Shown here in pieces: positions 7,986 to 16,002 of a DNA stretch of 57,377 bases. The stretch lies in NCBI GenBank assembly GCA_903859815.1, contig CAIOOA010000018.1:1-57377 (forward strand). Direction: 5' to 3'. This DNA is from an uncultured Methylococcaceae bacterium (GTDB taxonomy: Bacteria; Pseudomonadota; Gammaproteobacteria; Methylococcales; Methylococcaceae). The first letter of the stretch is position 1, and each line of letters starts with the position of its first letter. The notes under the pieces were generated by a model. It saw only the letters and a list, made by a program, of their open reading frames with translations, was not told the DNA's origin and did no database searches. The position numbers and the translations under genes are program-made.

Positions 7986-9191
7986 TCACAAGCCCTCCAC
8001 AAAATTTTTGATTCGATTAGCCGCTTCCACACATTCCCCCAAGGTCGCCACCAACGCCATCCGTACATGATTTGTCCCCGGATTGATGCCATGGGCTTCC
8101 CGCGACAAATAGCCACCCGGCAGCACGGTGACATTTTGTGAGGCAAACAATTCACGCGCAAATGATTCACCGTCATAACCCAATTGACTGACATCGGGCC
8201 ACAGATAAAATCCGGCGGGGGGGATTTCAACTGACAGCACATCCTGCAAAATGTCACCGACAGCAGTAAATTTTTTCCGGTATAACTCTCGGTTGGCTAT
8301 GACATGCGCCTCGTCGCGCCACGCCGCCAAGCTGGCTTGCTGAATTGGCAATGACAATGCACAGCCATGGTAAGTGCGATACAGCAGGAATTTTTCCAAA
8401 ACCGACGCATCGCCAGCCACAAAACCGGAACGCAGCCCCGGTGCATTGGATCGTTTGGACAAGCTATGGAACACCACGCAGCGTTTGAAATCCGAATTGC
8501 CTATTGAGTAAGCCGCTTGCAATAAACCCGGCGGTGGGTTGGTTTCGTCAGCATACAACTCGGAATAGCACTCATCCGAGGCGATGACAAAATCAAAACG
8601 CTCCGCCAATTCGATCAAACGACATAAAACCGTTTCATCCATCACCGCCCCGGTTGGGTTGCCGGGTGAACAAATATACAGCAGTTGGCAACGCGCCCAA
8701 ACCTCGTCTGGCACGGAGTCGAAATCCGGCAAGAAGCCCGTCATCTTCGTTGTATTGAGAAAATACGGCTCCGCCCCAGCCAGCAGCGCCGCTCCTTCAT
8801 AGATTTGATAAAACGGGTTGGGCATTGCCACCAAAGGCTTGGGGCTAGGGTTAACCACACATTGGGCGAAGGCAAACAAGGCTTCGCGGGTTCCGTTGAC
8901 TGGAAGCACATTCCGTTCGGGATCGACCCCGCCAGCCGGTAAATGAAAACGGGTACACAGCCATTCGCTGATGGCTTGCCGAAGAGGGGCGATTCCCTTA
9001 GTGGCAGGATAGTTGCCAAGTCCGCTGAGATTGGCAATCAATGCCTCCTTAATCAACTGCGGCGTAGGGTGTTGCGGTTCGCCGATGGACAAGGCGATGT
9101 GCGGCTTGTCTATTGGTGGCGTAACGCTTTGCTTCAACCGGGCAAGTTTCTCAAATGGGTAAGGTTGCAGTTTGATGAGATGGGGGTTCAC
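7986..9191 (-). CDS. dapC: Succinyldiaminopimelate transaminase
   Basis: This 401-residue fold-type I PLP aminotransferase converts N-succinyl-2-amino-6-ketopimelate to N-succinyl-diaminopimelate, the step after DapD. Visible features are LSIGEPQHPTPQLIKEAL and GNYPATKGIAPLRQAISEWL near the N-terminus, the PLP-phosphate region NGTREALFAF, NPTGAVMDE, the Asp of IASDECYSELY and the Schiff-base lysine in SLSKRSNAPGLRSGF. HVRMALV near the end holds the substrate-carboxylate Arg. The close pairing with dapD, interrupted only by the cassette, supports the DapC assignment over a generic aspartate aminotransferase. The upstream region is shared divergently with the pstS-like gene. Confidence 0.93.
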   Translation of the reverse strand: MNPHLIKLQPYPFEKLARLKQSVTPPIDKPHIALSIGEPQHPTPQLIKEALIANLSGLGNYPATKGIAPLRQAISEWLCTRFHLPAGGVDPERNVLPVNGTREALFAFAQCVVNPSPKPLVAMPNPFYQIYEGAALLAGAEPYFLNTTKMTGFLPDFDSVPDEVWARCQLLYICSPGNPTGAVMDETVLCRLIELAERFDFVIASDECYSELYADETNPPPGLLQAAYSIGNSDFKRCVVFHSLSKRSNAPGLRSGFVAGDASVLEKFLLYRTYHGCALSLPIQQASLAAWRDEAHVIANRELYRKKFTAVGDILQDVLSVEIPPAGFYLWPDVSQLGYDGESFARELFASQNVTVLPGGYLSREAHGINPGTNHVRMALVATLGECVEAANRIKNFVEGL

Positions 9192-9346
9192 AGAGCGTGT
9201 AAATTCCGATTAAGTGTTGTCAACAAAAAGCCAGTAGCCAAGCAAGCTTCGCCAGAAAAATTGAAAGTGTTAGTATAGGCGATTGAGTTCTAGGTTCCAA
9301 TAAAAGGCTTGCATTTCTGAATGAGGATTGAGCCTAGAGCAGTTAA

Positions 9347-9380
9347 TTGACACAAAGTTGTCATATTACAAGCTTATAAA
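9347..9380 (+). promoter_or_regulatory. Pho box and -10 element upstream of the pstS-like gene
   Basis: Two 7-bp half-sites, TTGACAC (9347-9353) and TTGTCAT (9358-9364), are separated by exactly four bases, as in the PhoB consensus CTGTCAT-N4-CTGTCAT. Ten bases further on is TATAAA (9375-9380) as a -10 element, which is the PhoB-activated promoter geometry. The second half-site is a 6/7 match and the first about 4/7. This predicts induction of the downstream gene by phosphate starvation. Confidence 0.7.
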
Positions 9381-9447
9381 TTAGTATTTGCATGTCGAGC
9401 CATAGTAGCTTGATCATCAAAACATTATTACTCACAAGGTAAATTAC

Positions 9448-10506
9448 ATGAGAAACAAATTTCTAGCGCTTGGCGCGGCTTGGACCGTAGCCTTATTGAG
9501 TAGTCCGGTAACCATGGCGGACGGTTCACGGGACACCATCAACATTGTTGGATCATCAACGGTTTACCCGTTTGCCAGCGTCGTGGCGGAACGCTTCGGC
9601 AAAGGCGGTAAATTCAAAACCCCCAAGGTTGAATCCACTGGAACGGGCGGCGGTGTCAAATTATTCTGCTCTGGTGTGGGTGTTGAAAACCCTGACATCG
9701 CCAATGCCTCTCGAAGAATGAAGAAGAGTGAGTACGACAATTGCCAAAAATATGGCGTTAAGGATATTGTCGAAGTCAAAATTGGATATGACGGTATCGT
9801 GTTGGCGCAAACCAAGGGTGCAAAGCCTATAGAGCTGACGCGCAAAGAAATTTATCTTGCCCTAGCCAAGCGTGTTCCAGACCCAAGTTGCGGTGACTGC
9901 GATAATCTAGTCAACAATCCGTACAAGAATTGGAGTGAAATCAACCCGGCTTTACCCAACACCAAAATCGAAGTGCTTGGCCCTCCCCCAACCTCGGGGA
10001 CACGCGATGCATTCGCTGAATTGGCTATGGAGGGTGGATGCCAAGCTTTCCCTTTCATCAAGTCTTGGAAAGAAAAGGACGAACCTGAATACAAAAGGAT
10101 TTGCCAAACCGTGCGTGATGATGGAGCCTACATTGAAGCGGGTGAGAATGATAATTTGATTGTGCAGAAATTGGGTGCCAACAAAAGTGCTTTGGGAATC
10201 TTTGGATACAGCTTTTTGGATCAAAATCCCGACAAGGTTCAAGCTGCCCAAGTGGATGGCGTAGAAGCGAACATGGAAAATATTGCCAGCAATAAATACC
10301 CCATTTCCCGCCCACTGTTCTTCTATGTGAAGAAGGGTCATATTGGTCTTGTTCCCGGCATCGAAGAATTTATCGCTGAGTTCACCAGCAACAAAGCGAT
10401 AGGCTCCGAAGGCTATTTAATCGAAAAAGGATTAATTCCAATGCCTGCCGATGAACTGAAAGACGTGCAAGATGAAACGAAGAAATTGACCAATTTCTCC
10501 ATGTAA
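9448..10506 (+). CDS. PstS-family phosphate-binding periplasmic protein
   Basis: This is a 352-residue substrate-binding protein of the phosphate ABC uptake type. A signal peptide (RNKFLALGAAWTVALLSSPVTMA) precedes the mature start DGSRDTINIVGSSTVYPFAS. GSSTVYPF and ESTGTGGGVKLFCSG are phosphate-contacting loops of PstS proteins, and PPTSGTRDAFAELAM is the third conserved loop. It lacks the pstCAB transporter genes nearby, so it either serves a transporter elsewhere or acts alone. It is preceded by a Pho box and followed by a terminator, then by a porin and cytochromes. The longer form with an extra cysteine-containing insert (DPSCGDCDNL) is like the PstS/SphX variants of methanotrophs and cyanobacteria (inference). 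Confidence 0.88.
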   Translation: MRNKFLALGAAWTVALLSSPVTMADGSRDTINIVGSSTVYPFASVVAERFGKGGKFKTPKVESTGTGGGVKLFCSGVGVENPDIANASRRMKKSEYDNCQKYGVKDIVEVKIGYDGIVLAQTKGAKPIELTRKEIYLALAKRVPDPSCGDCDNLVNNPYKNWSEINPALPNTKIEVLGPPPTSGTRDAFAELAMEGGCQAFPFIKSWKEKDEPEYKRICQTVRDDGAYIEAGENDNLIVQKLGANKSALGIFGYSFLDQNPDKVQAAQVDGVEANMENIASNKYPISRPLFFYVKKGHIGLVPGIEEFIAEFTSNKAIGSEGYLIEKGLIPMPADELKDVQDETKKLTNFSM

Positions 10507-10595
10507 CTTGCCCCGCCCTTTTAATACTTGTGCTTAATAGCGCAGGTTATCAAATTTGGCCTAACTAAAAAGTTTCGGTCGATTTCACTCTAGGA

Positions 10596-10632
10596 AAACC
10601 CTCTTTAGCCATGTGCCAAAGGGGGTTTTTTT
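10596..10632 (+). terminator. Terminator after the pstS-like gene
   Basis: AAACCCTCTTT (10596-10606) pairs with AAAGGGGGTTT (10618-10628) with one T:G wobble, an 11-nt loop and a T run to 10632. The porin gene therefore needs its own promoter. The rest of the 10507-10875 gap is described under the PhoB-like half-site entry. Confidence 0.85.
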
Positions 10633-10730
10633 ACAATAAGCACCCATTGTTTGCAGGTGGTATTCAAGTTGTTTCTTGATGGTGATAGCCATTCGCAAAA
10701 GTTCCGCTGAATAGTGTGAACGTAACAACA

Positions 10731-10753
10731 TTGTCACAATTGCCTAGTATTCT
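10731..10753 (+). promoter_or_regulatory. Possible PhoB half-site and -10 upstream of the porin
   Basis: TTGTCAC (10731-10737) resembles a PhoB half-site, and TATTCT (10748-10753) lies exactly 10 bases downstream, the same spacing as at the pstS-like promoter. The expected upstream half-site (10720-10726, ACGTAAC) matches only 3/7, so this is weak. The remainder of the gap between pstS and the porin shows nothing else I can name. Confidence 0.35.
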
Positions 10754-10875
10754 TCTGTTGTAAATTTTTAACAGTTGTTGCGCATTACTGTATTCATACG
10801 ACCCCATTTATCATGCGGTTTACAGTAAGGACGCTGAACAATTCAATGATTAATTAAGTGACAGAGAGGTGGATC

Positions 10876-12444
10876 ATGAAACCCGTTAAAGTGGCACTCG
10901 CCATCGCGGCCCTTTTTGGGCTAGGCTACGGTCAAGCCCAAGCAATTGAACTTTATGTAGATACTAAAACCAAACAGCTATATGCCGAACCTGGAAGGGG
11001 CCGAGTTAAACTCGGCACGTTCGAGCAAGTCGGTGAACCGGAGAAGAGCGCGAAGGGAAGCAAACGATCCGTTCAGGAAATTGAGAAGAGCCTAGAGCAG
11101 CAAAAAGCCGAATTGACGGCTATGGAAACTCGCTTGGATAAGAAGAAGGAAACTATGAAGGCGGTGGAGAAGAAGATCGACACGGCTGCGGCCATGGCAC
11201 CGGCCAGCACGGAAAAGAAATGGTATGACAAAATTTCCATCAGAGGCTACGGTCAATTGCGCTATAGCCAGTTGTTTGGCAATCATGATCAAATCGACCG
11301 TACCCAGTTGATGACCCCGACCGACCGTTCCATTGGACAGAATGTGGACTTGTTGCTGCGCCGCGCCCGTTTGGTGGTCAGTGGCGATGTCAGCGATTAT
11401 TTGTACATCTACGTGCAAGGCGATATATCTGCCAACATTGCCGGTAACCCTTCACCCAACACTAGCGACAGCACCTCGCAAGGCAATTTTTTCCAAATGC
11501 GTGACTATTATGGCGATATCTTTTTTGATAAAGCTCATGAGTACCGCATTCGCGCAGGTCAGTCGAAAGTGCCGTTCATGTGGGAGAATCTGCAATCCAG
11601 TCAAAACCGCGTTTCCTTTGAACGCGCCGATGCCATTAACAGTACTGCGGTGCGCGATGAACGTGACTTGGGTATCTGGGCGATGTGGACACCTGAGAAC
11701 ATTCAGCAACGCTTTAAATATTTGCAGAAATCAGGCTTGAAAGGTTCTGGCGACTATGGTGTTGTGGCATTGGGTGTTTTCAACGGTCAAGGCGCCAACC
11801 GCTTCGAGTATAACGATGCCTTCCACCTTGGTGCGCGCGTCACCTACCCATTTGAATTGCCCATGGATCAAATTCTTGAAGTGGGTGTTTCCGGGTTTGG
11901 CGGTCGCTACAACCCAAGCACAACAGCTTATACCAATCAAGGAAAAGTCATTGCTGCGCCAATTCAAGTTGGCAATACGCCATACAATACTGGCAGAGGT
12001 TATGACGACAACCGATACGGCTTCCACGCGATTTTATATCCGAAACCTTTTGGTTTGCAGACAGAATGGAATTGGGGCAGAGTCCCAACCTTGGACTTGG
12101 GCAACAATACACTCGAATCAAAGGGTACGAATGGTGGCTATGTCATGGCCATGTATAAGCTAGATCATTTCTACGGTACTTGGATACCCTATGCGAAATG
12201 GGAGATGAACCGAGGCGGCTCCAAATTCGACTACAACTCCCCGTATATGAATGTCGATCAGGTCGAAATGGGTTTGGAATGGCAGCCAAGGCCGGAGTTT
12301 GAACTCACGGCGGCTTATGCCTACATGGCCCGTACCAACTTGAGTGCTGGCAGTGTGTCGGGTCCGCCCACTGCGAGAACCTCCAGCAGCTACCAGAAAG
12401 CGTATGGTGATGTGCTAAGGCTACAGGTTCAGTACAACTACTGA
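10876..12444 (+). CDS. Outer-membrane porin, phosphate-selective porin O/P type
   Basis: This 522-residue outer-membrane protein starts with a signal peptide (MKPVKVALAIAALFGLGYGQAQA). ATG 10876 has AGAGAGGTGG just upstream; an in-frame GTG at 10858 is unlikely. Residues about 45-105 are a charged heptad-like stretch (SVQEIEKSLEQQKAELTAME...) that should form a coiled coil in the periplasm. A porin barrel of the OprO/OprP kind follows (ISIRGYGQLRYSQLFG, LLLRRARLVVSGDVSDYLYI, FDKAHEYRIRAGQSKVPFMWENLQSSQ). It ends with the aromatic-rich strand VLRLQVQYNY. Position after a Pho-regulated pstS-like gene suggests phosphate or another anion as substrate. It is 25 bp upstream of a cytochrome c gene and probably co-transcribed with it. 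Confidence 0.85.
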   Translation: MKPVKVALAIAALFGLGYGQAQAIELYVDTKTKQLYAEPGRGRVKLGTFEQVGEPEKSAKGSKRSVQEIEKSLEQQKAELTAMETRLDKKKETMKAVEKKIDTAAAMAPASTEKKWYDKISIRGYGQLRYSQLFGNHDQIDRTQLMTPTDRSIGQNVDLLLRRARLVVSGDVSDYLYIYVQGDISANIAGNPSPNTSDSTSQGNFFQMRDYYGDIFFDKAHEYRIRAGQSKVPFMWENLQSSQNRVSFERADAINSTAVRDERDLGIWAMWTPENIQQRFKYLQKSGLKGSGDYGVVALGVFNGQGANRFEYNDAFHLGARVTYPFELPMDQILEVGVSGFGGRYNPSTTAYTNQGKVIAAPIQVGNTPYNTGRGYDDNRYGFHAILYPKPFGLQTEWNWGRVPTLDLGNNTLESKGTNGGYVMAMYKLDHFYGTWIPYAKWEMNRGGSKFDYNSPYMNVDQVEMGLEWQPRPEFELTAAYAYMARTNLSAGSVSGPPTARTSSSYQKAYGDVLRLQVQYNY

Positions 12445-12469
12445 TTTAGACTTCAAAGAGGCTATTTCG

Positions 12470-12820
12470 ATGATCAAAAAAGCGATAACCGTATTGGCAA
12501 CGATCATTTTGTTCGGAATGTTCCAGCCCGTACAGGCAGATACAGGCAGACCGGGTGTCAACACTATGCATGGCATGAGAATTTACAACAAAGCGTGTGC
12601 CTCATGCCATCAAGACGGCAAGCATGGCGCGCCTAAGTTGGACGACATTTCGAGTTGGAAGAAGCGTCTATTCCAAGGTGAAGAAGTGCTAGACCAACAT
12701 GCCTTGGCGGGACATTTCAAAATGCCAAAAAAAGCTGGGCATCCAGAATATAGCGACCAAGACATCATTGATGCGGTTCATTTTATGATGGTCATGCTAC
12801 GCGATGCACCTGCCAATTAA
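12470..12820 (+). CDS. Periplasmic monohaem cytochrome c (c5-like), copy 1
   Basis: This 116-residue exported cytochrome has the signal peptide MIKKAITVLATIILFGMFQPVQA. The haem site CASCH lies at residues 43-47 and a plausible axial methionine at M85 in HFKMPKKAG, matching the MPxKGG loop of cytochromes c5. GKHGAPKLDDISSWKKRLFQG is the c5-type helix-loop between them. It follows the porin by 25 bp with an AAAGAGG ribosome site and precedes a very strong terminator. A near-identical paralogue lies 180 bp downstream. Its electron partner is not evident from the window. Confidence 0.92.
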   Translation: MIKKAITVLATIILFGMFQPVQADTGRPGVNTMHGMRIYNKACASCHQDGKHGAPKLDDISSWKKRLFQGEEVLDQHALAGHFKMPKKAGHPEYSDQDIIDAVHFMMVMLRDAPAN

Positions 12821-12833
12821 AAGCTAAAAACTT

Positions 12834-12883
12834 AGGACAAAGCCGTTGGCGACAAAATCGCCAACAGGCTTGTCCTTTTTTTT
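12834..12883 (+). terminator. Long terminator hairpin between the two cytochrome genes
   Basis: A 19-nt left arm (12834-12852) pairs with a right arm ending near 12876, apart from two single-base bulges. The core is GTTGGCGA/TCGCCAAC with loop CAAAA, followed by eight or nine T. It separates the transcription of the duplicate cytochromes. Confidence 0.92.
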
Positions 12884-13003
12884 GGAAATGATATTTTTGC
12901 AAGCCACTCTTCACATCTAAAATTCGATGTGATGCGCCAAAATTTAGTACAATTGCTTGGGTGAATTAGGATTTCCCTGCAAAATAATTGAGGCGCTCAC
13001 ATA

Positions 13004-13354
13004 ATGAAAATTAAAGTCTTCACCCCATTGGCTACAGTCTTGCTTTTGGGCATGTTCCAGTGTGTAAATGCGGATAGTGGTAAACCCGGAGTCAAGACCC
13101 TACATGGCATGAGAATTTACAATAAAGCTTGCGCTTCATGCCACCAAAGTGGCAAGCATGGCGCACCCAAGTTGGATGATATATGGAGCTGGAAGAAGCG
13201 TCTTTTCCAAGGTGAAGAAGTGCTTGATCACCACGCCTTGGCGGGGCATATCAAGAACCCGAAAATAAAAGGACATTCCGAGTACAGCGAGCAGGATATT
13301 ATCGACGCTGTGCATTTCATGGTGGTCATGCTTCGCGATGCACCTGCCAATTAA
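13004..13354 (+). CDS. Periplasmic monohaem cytochrome c (c5-like), copy 2 with altered axial-ligand loop
   Basis: This 116-residue paralogue of the upstream cytochrome has the same length, the same CASCH haem site (43-47) and identical blocks (LHGMRIYNKACASCHQ, WKKRLFQGEEVLD, MLRDAPAN). The signal peptide is MKIKVFTPLATVLLLGMFQCVNA. The striking difference is at the presumed axial position: copy 1 has KMPKKAG while this copy has KNPKIKG, so M85 is Asn. It also has an extra His at 77 (LDHHALAGH against LDQHALAGH). The haem may therefore be five-coordinate or use another ligand. A separate promoter is likely because a terminator lies upstream, and it has its own terminator downstream. Confidence 0.9.
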   Translation: MKIKVFTPLATVLLLGMFQCVNADSGKPGVKTLHGMRIYNKACASCHQSGKHGAPKLDDIWSWKKRLFQGEEVLDHHALAGHIKNPKIKGHSEYSEQDIIDAVHFMVVMLRDAPAN

Positions 13355-13478
13355 CTGCATGAGTTGCTTTATAGGAAAGCTTGCTTAGTTTGGAGATTCC
13401 AAAGGAGCCTCAGAGTTTTGCCTTTCAATCCGCAAGGTAACTCTTACATCTATTAACCTAAACAACCTGAAAATCATA

Positions 13479-13508
13479 CCCGCGAACAACAATCATCGCG
13501 GGTTTTTT
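13479..13508 (+). terminator. Terminator after cytochrome copy 2
   Basis: CCCGCGA (13479-13485) pairs with TCGCGGG (13496-13502), followed by six T. The loop is ACAACAATCA. Confidence 0.85.
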
Positions 13509-13548
13509 CTTTGAGTGACGCAGTGGCTGTACAAGGGGCGATTGTTGT

Positions 13549-13917
13549 TTACCAACAATCCCGGACAACTTGGTAGCAGATGTTGGCTGATGAATTAATA
13601 CCTGTCAAATCCCCTTTGAAGTCAAACTTGCTGACTTTGCCTCCGGCGAGGATAAATGTCAGCTTGCAAGAGTTTGGCTCTGAACTTGGCAAACCATTGG
13701 TATAAATCAAGAGTTCGTTGCCATCCTTTTGCCGCGTGGCGGATGGTTTTCCGGCACATGCGATTAGCTCATCTTTCGTCTTTCCTATGAGGCGATACTC
13801 CGCATCTTGTAAAAGATTTTCCCGGTGAAACACACAGCCGTCATTGAGGAAGAGTAACATTAAAGTCAATAGCATCCTTCGATTGTAATTTTTAGTGAGT
13901 TTCTCATACTTGTGCAT
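13549..13917 (-). CDS. Small envelope protein, BamE/SmpA-like
   Basis: This 122-residue protein has an N-terminal hydrophobic stretch (RRMLLTLMLLFLNDGC) that looks like a signal sequence, perhaps of a lipoprotein, although LNDGC is a poor lipobox because of the Asp before Gly. The mature part contains YRLIGKTKDELIACAGKPSA, the helix-turn pattern of BamE/SmpA/OmlA folds (a short G-x-x-x-x-E-L/V-x-x-x-x-G-x-P motif). Three later cysteines (ACAG, SCKL, ICYQVVRDCW) may form disulfides. There is no operon partner. Function is unknown; an envelope or outer-membrane-associated role is an inference. Confidence 0.65.
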   Translation of the reverse strand: MHKYEKLTKNYNRRMLLTLMLLFLNDGCVFHRENLLQDAEYRLIGKTKDELIACAGKPSATRQKDGNELLIYTNGLPSSEPNSCKLTFILAGGKVSKFDFKGDLTGINSSANICYQVVRDCW

Positions 13918-14018
13918 GGCTTAATCTCTCGATATAGTTTATTTTAGAAACTTTAACTAAGGTTGACATGTTTTACCATGATTTGTCGTTCACTTCACCA
14001 TTATCATTTCTTAGGCTT

Positions 14019-14360
14019 ATGACTACCCTCTACGGCATCAAAAACTGCGACACCGTCAAAAAAGCCAGGGCATGGTTGGAAGCCCAAGGCATGGCTTATC
14101 AATTTCACGACTTCCGCAAGGAGGGTTTGGATGCGCCATTATTGGAAAAGTGGGAAGCCAAATTAGGCTGGGAAGCTTTATTAAACAAGCGCGGGACTAG
14201 TTGGCGCAAATTGGACGAAAGCCAGCGCGAGGGGGTGGATCGGGTCAAGGCCATGGCCTTGATGCTAGACCAGCCCAGCCTTATCAAGCGACCCGTGTTG
14301 GAAACCGTGACAAAAACCCTCATCGGCTTTACTGCTGATTATTACGCGGACGAATTATGA
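14019..14360 (+). CDS. yffB: ArsC/Spx-family protein YffB
   Basis: This 113-residue protein has a thioredoxin-like fold of the arsenate-reductase/Spx family. MTTLYGIKNCDTVKKARAWL gives the single N-terminal cysteine in a KNCDT loop, without the CxxC of Spx, and NKRGTSWRKLDE and PSLIKRPVLE are the conserved ArsC-family loops. I chose ATG 14019 because homologues begin M-x-T-L-Y-G-I; the in-frame ATG at 13968 would add 17 non-homologous residues. YffB genes are often next to dapE, as here (ATGA overlap), but a role in lysine synthesis is not established. Arsenate reduction is doubtful. Confidence 0.88.
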   Translation: MTTLYGIKNCDTVKKARAWLEAQGMAYQFHDFRKEGLDAPLLEKWEAKLGWEALLNKRGTSWRKLDESQREGVDRVKAMALMLDQPSLIKRPVLETVTKTLIGFTADYYADEL

Positions 14361-15493
14361 ATGAAACCTTAAACCTAACCCAAGAACTGATCCGCCGCCG
14401 CTCGGTGACACCCGAGGATGCCGGCTGCATGGACTTGATTGCCGCCCACTTGGAGCCTTTGGGTTTCACCTCCGAATGCTTCGATTTTGGGGAAACCAGG
14501 AACATTTGGTTACGACGGGGTAAGGAATCGCCCTTGTTCGTGTTTTTGGGGCATACCGATGTCGTGCCTCCCGGACCCTATGATGAATGGATTTCGCCGC
14601 CCTACGAGCCGACTATCCGCGATGGGATGCTATATGGCCGTGGGTCCGCCGACATGAAAAGTGGCGTTGCCTCCATGGTCACTGCCTTGGAGTCTTTCAT
14701 ACCCGAACATGAAAACCACAGAGGCTCCATTGCCGTGCTGCTGACCAGCGACGAGGAAGGCAATGCCAAAGATGGGGTTGTCAAAGTGGTTGATGCCTTA
14801 ACCTCACGAGGCGAGTCCATTGATTGGTGTCTAGTCGGTGAACCCTCCAGTTTTGACCGCTTGGGCGATGTCATCCGCATAGGCCGACGAGGCTCTTTGT
14901 GTGCCGTGTTACGGGTGCTAGGCGTTCAAGGCCATGTCGCCTACCCGAATAAAGCTGATAATCCGATACACCGCTTTGCCCCAGCACTAGCGGAACTCAC
15001 CGCCGAGGTGTGGGATCATGGCAATGAATTCTTCCCCCCCACCAGCTTCCAAGTGTCCACTATCAATGCCGGTACGGGTGCGGATAATGTCATACCCGGT
15101 CATTTGGATGTGCTATTCAATTTTCGCTTTTCCACCGCCATCACCGAGGATGAAATCAAGGCCAGAGTCCATGCCCTATTGGATAGGCATGGGTTGAAAT
15201 ACGAATTGCACTGGCGGTTGTCGGGTTCACCTTTCCTAACGACTCAAACTGAACTGATCGAGGCGGTACAACAAGCCTTGGAGCAAGTGGTTGGTTCCCG
15301 TGCCAGACCCGATACCGGCGGCGGCACGTCAGATGGGCGCTTCATCGCCCCTACCGGTGCGCAAGTGGTGGAAGTGGGGGTGTTGAATGGCAGTATCCAT
15401 AAAATCGACGAGCATACGCCAGTGGCAGATTTGGAAACCCTGTCCCAAGTTTACCGGCAGGTGTTGGTGAATTTGATGGTCAGGCCGGAATAA
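14357..15493 (+). CDS. dapE: Succinyl-diaminopimelate desuccinylase
   Basis: This 378-residue cytoplasmic di-zinc M20 peptidase-family hydrolase releases succinate to give LL-diaminopimelate. Metal ligands and catalytic residues can be read in order: FLGHTDVVPPG (His), YGRGSADMKSG (bridging Asp), LLTSDEEGNAKDG (catalytic Glu and ligand Glu), then VGEPSSFDRLGD and GSIHKIDEHTPV (C-terminal His). The dimerisation lid domain lies in between (GRRGSLCAVLRVLGVQGHVA). It overlaps yffB by four bases. Together with dapD and dapC some 5-9 kb upstream on the opposite strand, it makes up the succinylase branch; the separation suggests an inversion or rearrangement of an ancestral cluster. Confidence 0.96.
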   Translation: MNETLNLTQELIRRRSVTPEDAGCMDLIAAHLEPLGFTSECFDFGETRNIWLRRGKESPLFVFLGHTDVVPPGPYDEWISPPYEPTIRDGMLYGRGSADMKSGVASMVTALESFIPEHENHRGSIAVLLTSDEEGNAKDGVVKVVDALTSRGESIDWCLVGEPSSFDRLGDVIRIGRRGSLCAVLRVLGVQGHVAYPNKADNPIHRFAPALAELTAEVWDHGNEFFPPTSFQVSTINAGTGADNVIPGHLDVLFNFRFSTAITEDEIKARVHALLDRHGLKYELHWRLSGSPFLTTQTELIEAVQQALEQVVGSRARPDTGGGTSDGRFIAPTGAQVVEVGVLNGSIHKIDEHTPVADLETLSQVYRQVLVNLMVRPE

Positions 15494-15611
15494 GCCCGTT
15501 TTTTGGTGTTTCCGGCTAAGCACTAATACCTTTATGTACAATCCACAACATGGTCGCATCCGCCTATAAACTGCTTGAACAAGAGGGTGCAAAGTGAGCC
15601 GACTTTTTCTG

Positions 15612-15635
15612 GTTCCCAACGTCCACGTTGGGAAC
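15612..15635. repeat. REP-like palindrome
   Basis: A perfect 11-bp inverted repeat (GTTCCCAACGT, 15612-15622, and its complement, 15625-15635) has a 2-nt centre. It is the common proteobacterial dispersed palindrome of the type GTTCCCA...TGGGAAC. It lies in the 270-bp gap between dapE and the DUF4160 gene, which otherwise holds nothing I can name. A related copy is at 17428-17451. Confidence 0.8.
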
Positions 15636-15763
15636 TCGGTCTTTGAAGCTAGGATTCCAGAATAGGGAATATAACGGTAGAAATCCAAAACCATGCTATC
15701 GAAACTTTATAGGTTGGGCAACATTTTCCACTTTGCTTGAGTCAGTTTCCTCGTGATGATTCT

Positions 15764-15991
15764 ATGAACACACTCTACCGGGACGGAAAACTAAAGATTT
15801 CAGTTTATGCAGACCATAACCCACCCCATTTTCATGTTCGCACGCCCGATGGCGAGTCTTTGGTTTTGCTGGAAACTCTCGCCGAAAAACCGGGTGGCAA
15901 AGCCAATCGTAAATTGCTCGCAGAGGCCATATCTTGGGCGCTTGCTAACAAACCATTGCTTGAAACAGAATGGAATCGCTTAAATCCGTGA
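15764..15991 (+). CDS. DUF4160 family protein
   Basis: This 75-residue protein has the hallmark sequence KISVYADHNPPHFHVRTPDG (D-H-x-P-P-H-F-H) of DUF4160. The histidine-rich motif may bind metal or be catalytic, but the function is not known to me. I start it at ATG 15764; the upstream in-frame codon at 15737 has no support. It is followed 11 bp later by a DUF2442-like gene, a pairing seen repeatedly in bacteria and often suspected of toxin-antitoxin-like behaviour (inference). Confidence 0.85.
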   Translation: MNTLYRDGKLKISVYADHNPPHFHVRTPDGESLVLLETLAEKPGGKANRKLLAEAISWALANKPLLETEWNRLNP

Positions 15992-16002
15992 GGTAAATCG
16001 CC

